64,000 bases of DNA from JAUWKC01 sp035527845. GTDB taxonomy: Bacteria; Planctomycetota; Phycisphaerae; Sedimentisphaerales; Anaerobacaceae. Where the stretch lies: assembly GCA_035527845.1 (NCBI GenBank), contig DATKZT010000016.1:1-64000 (forward strand). The letters run 5' to 3'. Of the stretch, positions 42,988 to 50,368 are shown one piece after another. The notes below the pieces were generated by a model, which did no database searches, was not told the DNA's origin, and saw only the letters and a program-made list of their open reading frames with translations. Numbering within the stretch: position 1 is the stretch's first letter; each line of letters begins with the position of its first letter. The translations under genes were made by a program, and so were the position numbers.

Positions 42988-43875
42988 ATGGACGCTGCCG
43001 CCGCCGCAGCCAACATCCCGGTAATTTCCGTCGCCGCTGACTGCCTGCCCGAGGCATGGGAAAAGGCCATGCTCGCCGTGTGGGACACGGGCCTTGAGGT
43101 AAAGACGCAGTACGATAAACCCGAGGACCCTCCAAGCAGGGACGCCACCGTCGTGGTTACCATAAGCAATCCGCTCGCCGAGCCGAGAATCCACAAGAAT
43201 TTCCCCGGCGGACCCGCTGAGCTCGAGGCATACAGGCAGGAAGTAATCAATGGCATCCACGACCACTGGATCGATCCTGCCGCGGGCAAATGGACCTACA
43301 CCTATCACCAGCGGCTCTTCGCCTACTGTCCCGTCGTCGACGCATCGCAGGCCGATTCCTCCCCCCGCAGGACGGTCGACCAGATTCGACACATTATCGA
43401 TTGCCTCTCCGAGACCGGCCACACCAGAAGGGCGCAGGCAATAACCTGGATACCCGCCGCCGATATGGGAACAGAACATCCACCATGCCTGCAGCGAATA
43501 TGGTGCCGGCTGGTCACAAATGACACCGGCGCCATTGCACTCAATATGAATACCCACTGGCGCAGCAGAGACCTCTACAAGGCCTGGTTCATGAACGTCT
43601 ATGCCTTCACCGACCTCCAGCGAATGATTGCCGAGGAAATCTCCGGAACAATAGGACGCCCCGTTGCATTGGGCAGGTACGTCGATATAAGCGACTCACT
43701 CCACATATACGGCAGCTATTTCGACGAGGTCGCCAGAGAGGTCGAAAAGATGAGACAAAGCCCCTTTACGAGCCGGGCCTGGGAAAGCACACACCCGGCG
43801 TTCGAAATGATGACACAGGAGGCCCGCGAAAAACTGGCGCAGGACCCCGATTGGTACGCAAAGGCAAGGGGCTAA
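42988..43875 (+). CDS. Thymidylate synthase-like protein (divergent ThyA superfamily)
   Basis: The 295-residue product aligns with the ThyA fold, which methylates dUMP with methylene-tetrahydrofolate. The putative catalytic Cys167 is in EHPPCLQRIW, matching the PPC element of ThyA. RSRD (192-195) fits the phosphate-binding RS.D, Asn203 in WFMNVYAF fits the residue that selects dUMP over dCMP, and DISDSLHIY fits the DxHxY motif. An early YxxRL-like segment (TYTYHQRLFAY) is also present. Overall identity to ThyA looks low and the start lacks the usual YL.LL region. GGAGG lies 9 bases before ATG 42988. Archaeal-type thymidylate synthase or a related pyrimidine C5-modifying enzyme are alternatives. 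Confidence 0.75.
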   Translation: MDAAAAAANIPVISVAADCLPEAWEKAMLAVWDTGLEVKTQYDKPEDPPSRDATVVVTISNPLAEPRIHKNFPGGPAELEAYRQEVINGIHDHWIDPAAGKWTYTYHQRLFAYCPVVDASQADSSPRRTVDQIRHIIDCLSETGHTRRAQAITWIPAADMGTEHPPCLQRIWCRLVTNDTGAIALNMNTHWRSRDLYKAWFMNVYAFTDLQRMIAEEISGTIGRPVALGRYVDISDSLHIYGSYFDEVAREVEKMRQSPFTSRAWESTHPAFEMMTQEAREKLAQDPDWYAKARG

Positions 43876-43906
43876 AGAGCGACTCGCGCAGAAAGGTGAC
43901 AAGGCT

Positions 43907-44764
43907 GTGGCTTTAATCATTAGCGGAGAAAAAATTGACGATTCGACAATACAGCGGGAGGTCGAACGACTGCGCCCGCACTATGAGCAGGTATTCAGGG
44001 ACAAAGACCCACAAGAGCGCGAGACCCAGCTGCTCGACTGGTCCCGCGAAAACGTCATCGAAAGAGTCCTTCTGAACCGGCACGCAAAAGAAAACTACCC
44101 GCAAATGCCCCCAGCCGAAGTGGAAAGGGCCTTCGAAGCGATAAAGAAACAGTGCGGCGATGCCGACCGCCTTTACATGGAATTCGGGACCGACAATGAA
44201 CAGGAAATAAAGGAGCACGTTGAGCTCCACATGAGGGTCGAGCGAATGCTGGGCGAAATCTCCGCCAACGTGCGTGAGCCCTCGCCGCAGGAGATAGAGA
44301 AATTCTATGAGGAAAACAAGGAGCAGTTCGAATCGGCCGAGCAGGTCAGGGTCGCCCACATTGTGAAACACATAGACTGGCAGACGGACGAGACTGCCGC
44401 CCGCCGGATGATAGAAAAGGCCCACGAAGAATTGAAAGGCGGCGCGTTATTCGAAACGGCTGTCGCAAAATACTCCGACTGCCCCGATAAGGGCGGCGAC
44501 CTCGGCTACATCACGAGAGGCGAAATGGTCGAAGAGTTCGAAGACGTCGTCTTCAATCTCAGCGTCAATCAAACAAGCCCCGTCTTCCGCACTCGCTTCG
44601 GCTTCCACATAGCCAGGGTATATGACAGACGCCCCGCCGCGGTCGCGCCTCTTAAGCAGGTAAAGCCGCGGGTGGTCAGCGAACTGAAAGAACAGATGCG
44701 CAACCAGACAATTGACGAGTTTGTAGACCAATTAAAAAACAAAGCGGATATTAAAGAAGTCTAA
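43907..44764 (+). CDS. Parvulin-type peptidyl-prolyl isomerase
   Basis: The 285-residue product has a helical SurA-like N-terminal part and a parvulin domain at about 145-240 (VRVAHIVKHIDW, GALFETAVAKYSDCPDKGGDLGYITRGEMVEEFEDVVF, TRFGFHIARV), then a helical tail that may swap with the N-terminal part. These enzymes isomerise prolyl bonds during folding. Unusually for a SurA/PrsA-like layout there is no signal peptide or lipobox, so a cytoplasmic trigger-factor-like role is possible. GTG at 43907 follows AGGTGA. Confidence 0.88.
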   Translation: MALIISGEKIDDSTIQREVERLRPHYEQVFRDKDPQERETQLLDWSRENVIERVLLNRHAKENYPQMPPAEVERAFEAIKKQCGDADRLYMEFGTDNEQEIKEHVELHMRVERMLGEISANVREPSPQEIEKFYEENKEQFESAEQVRVAHIVKHIDWQTDETAARRMIEKAHEELKGGALFETAVAKYSDCPDKGGDLGYITRGEMVEEFEDVVFNLSVNQTSPVFRTRFGFHIARVYDRRPAAVAPLKQVKPRVVSELKEQMRNQTIDEFVDQLKNKADIKEV

Positions 44765-44920
44765 CGGATAACTCTCTGCGGCGAGCCGCCGGACAAGGTC
44801 GCAGCCCCGTATGCAATCACTTCCCGCCGACACCCTCCGGCACTCCGGTATTTTAGTTGCCGATAGTAACTTGCGTCATTTTACCGGGCCCTCCCGACAA
44901 AAAGAAAACGCCGCCGCCGT

Positions 44921-45197
44921 TTGCCTCACCTCGCTTTTTGTACTATACTTTATTTGACGGCCGGGCAAGGAAGCGGGCACGGCAAAACCTCCTTTCCCTG
45001 ATTGTCCGTGTGCCTCTTCGAAATGCTCGGCACGCCGCTCCTGCTTGTTGCGAAGAACGCCGCATCAGCCGCCGGGCAGGATCAAAACGGCGCCTCTGCC
45101 TTATGCAAAGGCTTTAAGATAGAACCTTATGGGGGGGCCATGTAAGTTTCTTTCCGAGTTGGGCCTCTGCAGCGCACGCTGCAGAGGTCTCTTTTTT
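44921..45197 (+). ncRNA. Candidate non-coding RNA transcription unit
   Basis: A promoter-like pair, TTGCCT (44921-44926) and TATACT (44944-44949) with a 17-base spacer, is followed about 215 bases later by a very strong intrinsic terminator (45164-45197). The enclosed sequence has no convincing reading frame with a ribosome site and contains several GC-rich inverted segments. It has no match that I recognise to SRP RNA, 6S RNA, tmRNA or a riboswitch. A short transcript of about 240 nt is inferred, either a small RNA or a terminated leader ahead of nrdR. Confidence 0.4.
45164..45197 (+). terminator. Strong Rho-independent terminator
   Basis: A perfect inverted repeat, CCTCTGCAGCG with CGCTGCAGAGG around a central CA (45164-45187), is followed by TCTCTTTTTT (45188-45197). 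It is the strongest terminator hairpin noted in the window. It lies 240 bases upstream of nrdR and 400 bases after the parvulin gene. Confidence 0.75.
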
Positions 45198-45436
45198 GGC
45201 AGAAAATCCCCCGCTCCAATAATTGTGAGTCGTCGTCCATCCCTTCTGTTAGTTCTTATCCGACCACAGATTACGACCCGCCGGGCGAAGACCCAACAAG
45301 TATCGGCCCGCAGTATTCACTCGCTGCGACAATATTTCTTTTGACACACTACATAATGGGCTTACAATATAAAGCCTGACGAGATGTAGTGGTTTTTTGG
45401 CAATCGATGGCGAGCATTCTATGGTGGGTCTGGCTC

Positions 45437-45928
45437 GTGAGGTGTCCTTTTTGCAAAGAAGACCGCGATAAGGTTGTGGATTCGCGCTCGAGCGACGCCG
45501 GCAGAGTAATCAGACGCCGGCGACAGTGCACGGCGTGCGGGAAACGCTTCACCACCTACGAAAAAATAGGCGAGGGTTTCAGGCTTTACGTGGTGAAAAA
45601 GGACAACTCGCGCGTCCCCTACGAAAGGGAAAAAATAGTTGCGGGACTGCGAAAAGCCTGCTACAAAAGAGCGGTTTCGGCAGAGCAGGTTCAGCAGATC
45701 GCCGACAAGGTCGAGGAAGATATATTTCGAAACTTCGACAAGGAAGTTTCATCAGCGTTTATCGGAGAAAGCGTGATGAAACATCTCCGCGTAATTGACA
45801 ACGTGGCCTACATCCGTTTTGCCAGTGTTTACCGCCAGTTCGAAGATGCAGGCGAGCTCATCGAAGAAGTCAGTCAGGTCATTCAGCAGGAAGACTACAC
45901 CGGCCAGCCAAAGCTCTTTGAGGAGTGA
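45437..45928 (+). CDS. nrdR: Transcriptional repressor NrdR
   Basis: NrdR represses ribonucleotide reductase genes when its ATP-cone senses dATP. The 163-residue product has the N-terminal zinc ribbon (Cys3, Cys6, Cys31, Cys34 in CPFC and CTAC) and an ATP-cone domain (VVKKDNSRVPYEREKIVAGL, then YIRFASVYRQFEDAGELIEEV). I chose GTG at 45437 because family members begin directly with MRCPFC; the open frame runs 16 codons further up. NrdR boxes upstream were not identified. A stand-alone ATP-cone gene follows 82 bases later. Confidence 0.93.
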   Translation: MRCPFCKEDRDKVVDSRSSDAGRVIRRRRQCTACGKRFTTYEKIGEGFRLYVVKKDNSRVPYEREKIVAGLRKACYKRAVSAEQVQQIADKVEEDIFRNFDKEVSSAFIGESVMKHLRVIDNVAYIRFASVYRQFEDAGELIEEVSQVIQQEDYTGQPKLFEE

Positions 45929-46010
45929 AGAAAGAAAAGGCCAGCCGACAGAGGTTCGGAGAGTAGCCGCATTTGTCGAGGCCAACTGTAAAGTACAAGG
46001 AGGGTACAAA

Positions 46011-46586
46011 ATGCAACTGCGGGTCATGAAGGCAGATGGAAGTGTCGAGGAGTATCTGCACACAAAAGTCGTCGGCACTATCAGCAATGCCTTGGTCGGA
46101 ATCGACCAGTCGGACGTACAAATTGCTGAAGAGCTGGCGGAGGTGGTGACATACTTTCTCTACCACCAACAAAAACCTCTCGTAACAAGCAGCAGCGAGA
46201 TATTGTCCGTAATCGAGGCTGTCCTGACCGCCACAGGCCACGAGGACGCTGCCGTGGTGTTGAGCGAGCATCACTTCGAGCGCAAGCTTAAACGCTCGCG
46301 GGTGGAAGTGGTCGCCGTCGATGTTCAGCAGCTTTCGGACGCCGACGCGCTTGCCGCCGACGCGCAAACCAACGGCAGGTGCCGATGGGACAAGTCGAGG
46401 ATAGTAAAGGACCTGATGACAAAGCACAACTTTAGCCGCCAAACTGCACGGACAATCGCCTCAATGGTCGAGGAGAAAATATTCAACGTGGGAATAAGCT
46501 CGGTTCCCGTCAGCCTGATAAAGCAGCTTGTCCTGGGCGATGCCGCTGCCGTGCTCCGCGCCGAACGCCAGTTGCAGACCGTCTGA
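46011..46586 (+). CDS. Stand-alone ATP-cone domain protein
   Basis: The 191-residue product opens with an ATP-cone-like domain (LRVMKADGSVEEYLHTKVVGTISNAL, SDVQIAEELAEVVTYFLY, SSSEILSVIEAVLTATGHEDAAVVL), the nucleotide-sensing module of NrdR and ribonucleotide reductases. The last 90 residues (WDKSRIVKDLMTKHNFSRQTARTIASMVEEKIFNVG) resemble a second, degenerate cone. No catalytic or zinc domain is present. AGGAGGG precedes the ATG. Sitting right after nrdR, it may help sense the dATP/ATP balance; this is inference. Confidence 0.7.
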   Translation: MQLRVMKADGSVEEYLHTKVVGTISNALVGIDQSDVQIAEELAEVVTYFLYHQQKPLVTSSSEILSVIEAVLTATGHEDAAVVLSEHHFERKLKRSRVEVVAVDVQQLSDADALAADAQTNGRCRWDKSRIVKDLMTKHNFSRQTARTIASMVEEKIFNVGISSVPVSLIKQLVLGDAAAVLRAERQLQTV

Positions 46587-46648
46587 CAAACAAACCTGCC
46601 GTCACCCACAAGCTCATGCGCGCCGTCTCAAGAGCCGCATCCCGATAG

Positions 46649-47578
46649 CTACTCAATATGCTCCAACAGAATCAACGCGCGATCAAAGATTTCCTCGGCC
46701 GGAGCTTCCGCCTCGATATCAAGCCAGTGAACATCCTTGAAAGTCTTGAACCAGGTCCGCTGGCTCTTTGCCAGCCGGCGAGTGTTCTTCTTTATCAGTT
46801 CTATCGCGTCATCAAGGCCCATCTGCCCCTCGAGGTGGGCGATTATCTCTGCATAGCCGATTGCAGAGCGGGCCTGCTTGCTCAAAGGCCTCTCCTCCGT
46901 CAGCAGCGACCTGACCTCCTCCACCAGCCCCTTGTCTATCATTTCCTTCGCCCGTCTGTTGATGCGGCTGCTGTCGTCGGTTTTCTCCCTTCGCAACCCG
47001 ATTATCGTCCAGCCATGCTCGGGCTCACCGTCCCACTGCTGCTGCATGCTCGATATTGGTTTGCCGGTGATCTTGTAGACCTCCAGCGCACGGATAATAC
47101 GCCTGGCGTCGTTCGCATGGATGTGTTCAGCCGCAACCGGGTCAACCTTTTCCAGCTCAAGATAGAGTTGCTCAAGTCCATCTTCCAGCGCCCTTGCCTG
47201 GAGGTCATTGCGCACGCGTTCATCCTGTCCGGGACCTTCGAAAAGTCCGTAAAGCAGCGCCTTTATGTACAGAGCCGTTCCCCCGACCGCGATTACCGGT
47301 TTGCCCACGCCCTCAATCTGCTCGATGGCTGGCTGCACGCTATCCACAAACAGCCCGACGCTGAAGGACTCGCTCGGCTCAACCACGTCAATCAAATGAT
47401 ATTTGACTCTGCGCCGGGCATCCAAAGGCGGCTTCGCCGTCCCGATGTCCATCCGCCGATAAACCTTCATTGAGTCGATACTGATTATTTCAGCACCGAT
47501 AGCCTCTGCCAATTCGAACGCCAGCCGCCCCTTGCCCGAGCCGGTAACACCAAGGATTAGAATCCTGCGATTAGCCAT
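46649..47578 (-). CDS. miaA: tRNA dimethylallyltransferase
   Basis: MiaA adds dimethylallyl to N6 of A37 in tRNAs reading UNN codons. The 309-residue product has the P-loop ILGVTGSGKGRLAFELA (10-17; G-V-T-G-S-G-K-G where G-P-T-A-S-G-K-S/T is usual), IDSMKVYRRMDIGTAKP, the DVVEPSESFSVGLF block and VGGTALYIKALLYGLF, the prenyl-acceptor region. ATG at 47578 gives the normal N-terminus; the frame is open to 47635. The ribosome site is weak. It is divergent from the sialidase-like cluster. Confidence 0.92.
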   Translation of the reverse strand: MANRRILILGVTGSGKGRLAFELAEAIGAEIISIDSMKVYRRMDIGTAKPPLDARRRVKYHLIDVVEPSESFSVGLFVDSVQPAIEQIEGVGKPVIAVGGTALYIKALLYGLFEGPGQDERVRNDLQARALEDGLEQLYLELEKVDPVAAEHIHANDARRIIRALEVYKITGKPISSMQQQWDGEPEHGWTIIGLRREKTDDSSRINRRAKEMIDKGLVEEVRSLLTEERPLSKQARSAIGYAEIIAHLEGQMGLDDAIELIKKNTRRLAKSQRTWFKTFKDVHWLDIEAEAPAEEIFDRALILLEHIE

Positions 47579-47676
47579 ATCAAGCTCAAGCGTACCCTCC
47601 CGACGCCTCGATTGCAACCCTTCACAGACTACCAAACACCCTCAACGCCCCGACCCCCGACCCCACAGACCATCGG

Positions 47677-47705
47677 TTGACGTTCGCGACCGAGTGAAGT
47701 ACAAT
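47677..47705 (+). promoter_or_regulatory. Putative promoter of the sialidase-like cluster
   Basis: TTGACG (47677-47682) and TACAAT (47700-47705) are 17 bases apart, 53 bases before the first SUMF1-sialidase gene. GGAGGAG follows as its ribosome site. Confidence 0.6.
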
Positions 47706-47757
47706 GGCCGCCTCTGGTGACCGTATGATTTCCTGGCTGATTGGAGGAGCATGAATA

Positions 47758-50232
47758 ATGCTGACAATACCACCCGCAAAATGCCGTCTTGCTGATTATC
47801 GCAGGGCCCCCAAGAAACGTCCTCGGCCTCTCCAGGCCCTGGCAATCTCCACAATTCTGCTCGCGGCACCTGCCGCCGGCTGCGCTCAGATGACTGGGGC
47901 GGCGCAGCAGCCGAAGGGCCCGGCCTACACAAACTCGCTCGCAATCAATGGCAGTGCGCTGAACGCGCCCGATTCGTTCACAAATTCGATTGGCGTCGAA
48001 CTGATTCGCGTCGAATTAGGCAGCTTTCAGATGGGGCGGGCGGGCGGTGAGAGCCAATGCGATTGGGACGAACAGCCAGTCCACAAAGTCACCATCAGCA
48101 AGCCCTTCTATATGTCGGAGACCGAAGTAACTATCGGCCAGTTCCGACAGTTTCGCCCCGATTTCAAGCCCACCCCGGGATTCGAACCTTACGCAGCCGG
48201 TATGAGCTGGCACGACGCCGTCGCCTTCTGCAAATGGCTCAGCGACAAAGAAGGCATCCCCTATCGCCTGCCGACCGAGGCCGAATGGGAATATGCCTGC
48301 CGCGCCGGAACCACAACGCCCTTCTCCTCCGGCGACGAGCCGCCCGCCCCCGATACGGCCAACAAATGGGGATTGAAGAACATGCACACAGGCGTCAGAG
48401 AATGGTGCTCGGACTGGCACGGCGAATACCAGGCCAAGGACCAGGTTGACCCCGTTGGCCCCGAGAAAGGTATGGCCAAAGTTGTCCGCGGAGGCGGAAT
48501 GGATAGCAACGACGCGCGTTACGCACGCTCGGCAAACCGCGCCTCGATAGCACCGACCATTGCACCTTACCCGGACTCGCCCGCCGAAGCCGGCTACCAC
48601 CCCGTCGGCCTGCGGCTCGTACAGGCCCCCATGCCCCTCACAAGGCCGCAAGTCTACCAGCCGCCATTTGCGCAGCAGTGCATCAGGCAAAGTACCGAAC
48701 ACGCCAGACAGGGACCCGATCCCAAAAAACCCTTTTTCAGAAAGCGATACCTGCTTCCAACACCACCCGAGAACGTAAACCGAGAGATGATAGATGCCGC
48801 CGGCCTGCACCCCGCATTCAGAAACCACAACCACAGCCCCGGCGTCGAGGTCTGCCCCAACGGCGACGTTCTCATGATTATCTATACCTCCTACAGAGAG
48901 TACGAGCCCGGCGTCTCACTGATGGCAACCCGCCTGCGCTTCGGCGCCGACCAGTGGGACATGCCCTGCCGGATGTTCGATTTCGCCGACCTCAACGACC
49001 ACTGCCCCCTCCTCTGGAACAACAACGGCACGCTGTACTTCTTCTGGGGCAGTCCTCGATTCGCTGACAAAGGCGCCTTTCCATTCCAGTGGATGACTTC
49101 GGCCGACAACGGCGCAACCTGGAGCGAAGTCAAATTCCCCAAATTCATGAACATACCCGACTGCCACTCCAGACAGCCCATCAACACCGTCCTGCGTGAC
49201 ATCAATGGAACAATCTACGTTCCAAGCGACGGCTGCGGAGGAAAGTCGGTTCTCTGGGCCGGCAAAGACAACGGCGAAACCTGGTACGACACCGGCGGAA
49301 GAACAAACGGAAGGCATACCACCTTCGCCCTCCTCCACGACGGCCTGACCATTCTCGGTATGGGCGGAAAGAATACAAACATCGACGGCTTCATGCCCAA
49401 ATCCGTATCCACAGACGGCGGCAAGACCTGGCAAATCAGCAAAACCCCGTTCCCAGCCCAGGGCTCCAACCAGAGACCGAGTATCATAAGGCTGCACAGC
49501 GGCAGCCTCTTCTTCGCAGGAGATTACCAGAGCATAAACGGCGCTCAGCCCGAGGGCATCAACCAGGTCGGCTCCTATGTGGCCCTTTCCGATGACGACG
49601 GCAAGACCTGGAAGATCAAGCCCCTTGCCGGCGCCCAGCAGCACGAAAATCCCAGCCGGCACAACGGCAATGCGACCATCGGCTACTCCGTCGCAAGGCA
49701 GGCCCCCAACGGAATCATCCACCTCATTACCACAATGAACCGCCCGTGCCTGCACTTCGCGCTCAACGAGGCCTGGATACTTGATGACACGACCCAGCCC
49801 CAAATGTCCGACGAGCAGTTGATGAAGCCGTCGGCCACAGCCATTGCTCAGGTCAGACAGTACCGCGAAACTTATCTGAGCGGCAAGACAAAGGCCGAAT
49901 GGCTGGCAGGCATTGCAGATAACGGACGCTACCTCCTCCACGCTCAGGAGACCTCGTATTATGAGAATGGTCACAAGCAGCGCCAGGCCATCTATAACCT
50001 CGGCAGAAAGGTCCGCCTCGAAACACACTGGGCGCCCGACGGTACAATGAAATGGCAGTGGCACCACCGTGACGACGGAACCAGCCTCTGGACTCAGTAC
50101 TGGCCCAACGGAAACAAAAAAGCCGAATCCACCTGGCGCAACTTCAAGTGTAACGGCACGGCCACCCTCTGGGACCGGTCCGGAAACGTGATAAGCGAAA
50201 AGAAATTCGTCGACGGCATAATGTCCGAGTAA
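47758..50232 (+). CDS. Secreted SUMF1-like/sialidase-like fusion with MORN-like C-terminus
   Basis: The 824-residue product has a signal region ending in AAPAAGC, a possible lipobox at Cys42. Residues about 75-290 form an FGE-sulfatase/SUMF1 domain (FQMGRAGG, PYRLPTEAEWEYACRAGTTT, REWCSDWHGEY, VVRGGGMDSND). The paired active cysteines of real formylglycine-generating enzyme are absent. Residues about 360-690 form a BNR propeller with Asp boxes SADNGATWS, KDNGETWYD, STDGGKTWQ and SDDDGKTWK. The last 110 residues have MORN/YwqK-like repeats (YYENGHKQRQAIYNLGRKVR, YWPNGNKKAESTW). Glycan hydrolysis or binding outside the cytoplasm is inferred. It is first of three tandem paralogues. Confidence 0.82.
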   Translation: MLTIPPAKCRLADYRRAPKKRPRPLQALAISTILLAAPAAGCAQMTGAAQQPKGPAYTNSLAINGSALNAPDSFTNSIGVELIRVELGSFQMGRAGGESQCDWDEQPVHKVTISKPFYMSETEVTIGQFRQFRPDFKPTPGFEPYAAGMSWHDAVAFCKWLSDKEGIPYRLPTEAEWEYACRAGTTTPFSSGDEPPAPDTANKWGLKNMHTGVREWCSDWHGEYQAKDQVDPVGPEKGMAKVVRGGGMDSNDARYARSANRASIAPTIAPYPDSPAEAGYHPVGLRLVQAPMPLTRPQVYQPPFAQQCIRQSTEHARQGPDPKKPFFRKRYLLPTPPENVNREMIDAAGLHPAFRNHNHSPGVEVCPNGDVLMIIYTSYREYEPGVSLMATRLRFGADQWDMPCRMFDFADLNDHCPLLWNNNGTLYFFWGSPRFADKGAFPFQWMTSADNGATWSEVKFPKFMNIPDCHSRQPINTVLRDINGTIYVPSDGCGGKSVLWAGKDNGETWYDTGGRTNGRHTTFALLHDGLTILGMGGKNTNIDGFMPKSVSTDGGKTWQISKTPFPAQGSNQRPSIIRLHSGSLFFAGDYQSINGAQPEGINQVGSYVALSDDDGKTWKIKPLAGAQQHENPSRHNGNATIGYSVARQAPNGIIHLITTMNRPCLHFALNEAWILDDTTQPQMSDEQLMKPSATAIAQVRQYRETYLSGKTKAEWLAGIADNGRYLLHAQETSYYENGHKQRQAIYNLGRKVRLETHWAPDGTMKWQWHHRDDGTSLWTQYWPNGNKKAESTWRNFKCNGTATLWDRSGNVISEKKFVDGIMSE

Positions 50233-50368
50233 TCAGAAACATCGCCGCCTGTCGGCACATAAGGGCTTTTGAAAAAGATATATCTGGACAGGGGCTTGTG
50301 CCTTGCGAAGCGCCGCAAAGTGGGAGCCCCCAACTTATAACAAATGCACAATATTCGAAGGTGACAAT

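Noticed and set aside
44956..45197. Identification of the candidate ncRNA as SRP RNA or 6S RNA
   Set aside because: A GCAAGGAAGCGGGC stretch looked briefly like the SRP GGAAGGAAGCAGCC loop, but the flanking conserved stem is absent, and no 6S-like central bubble was seen.
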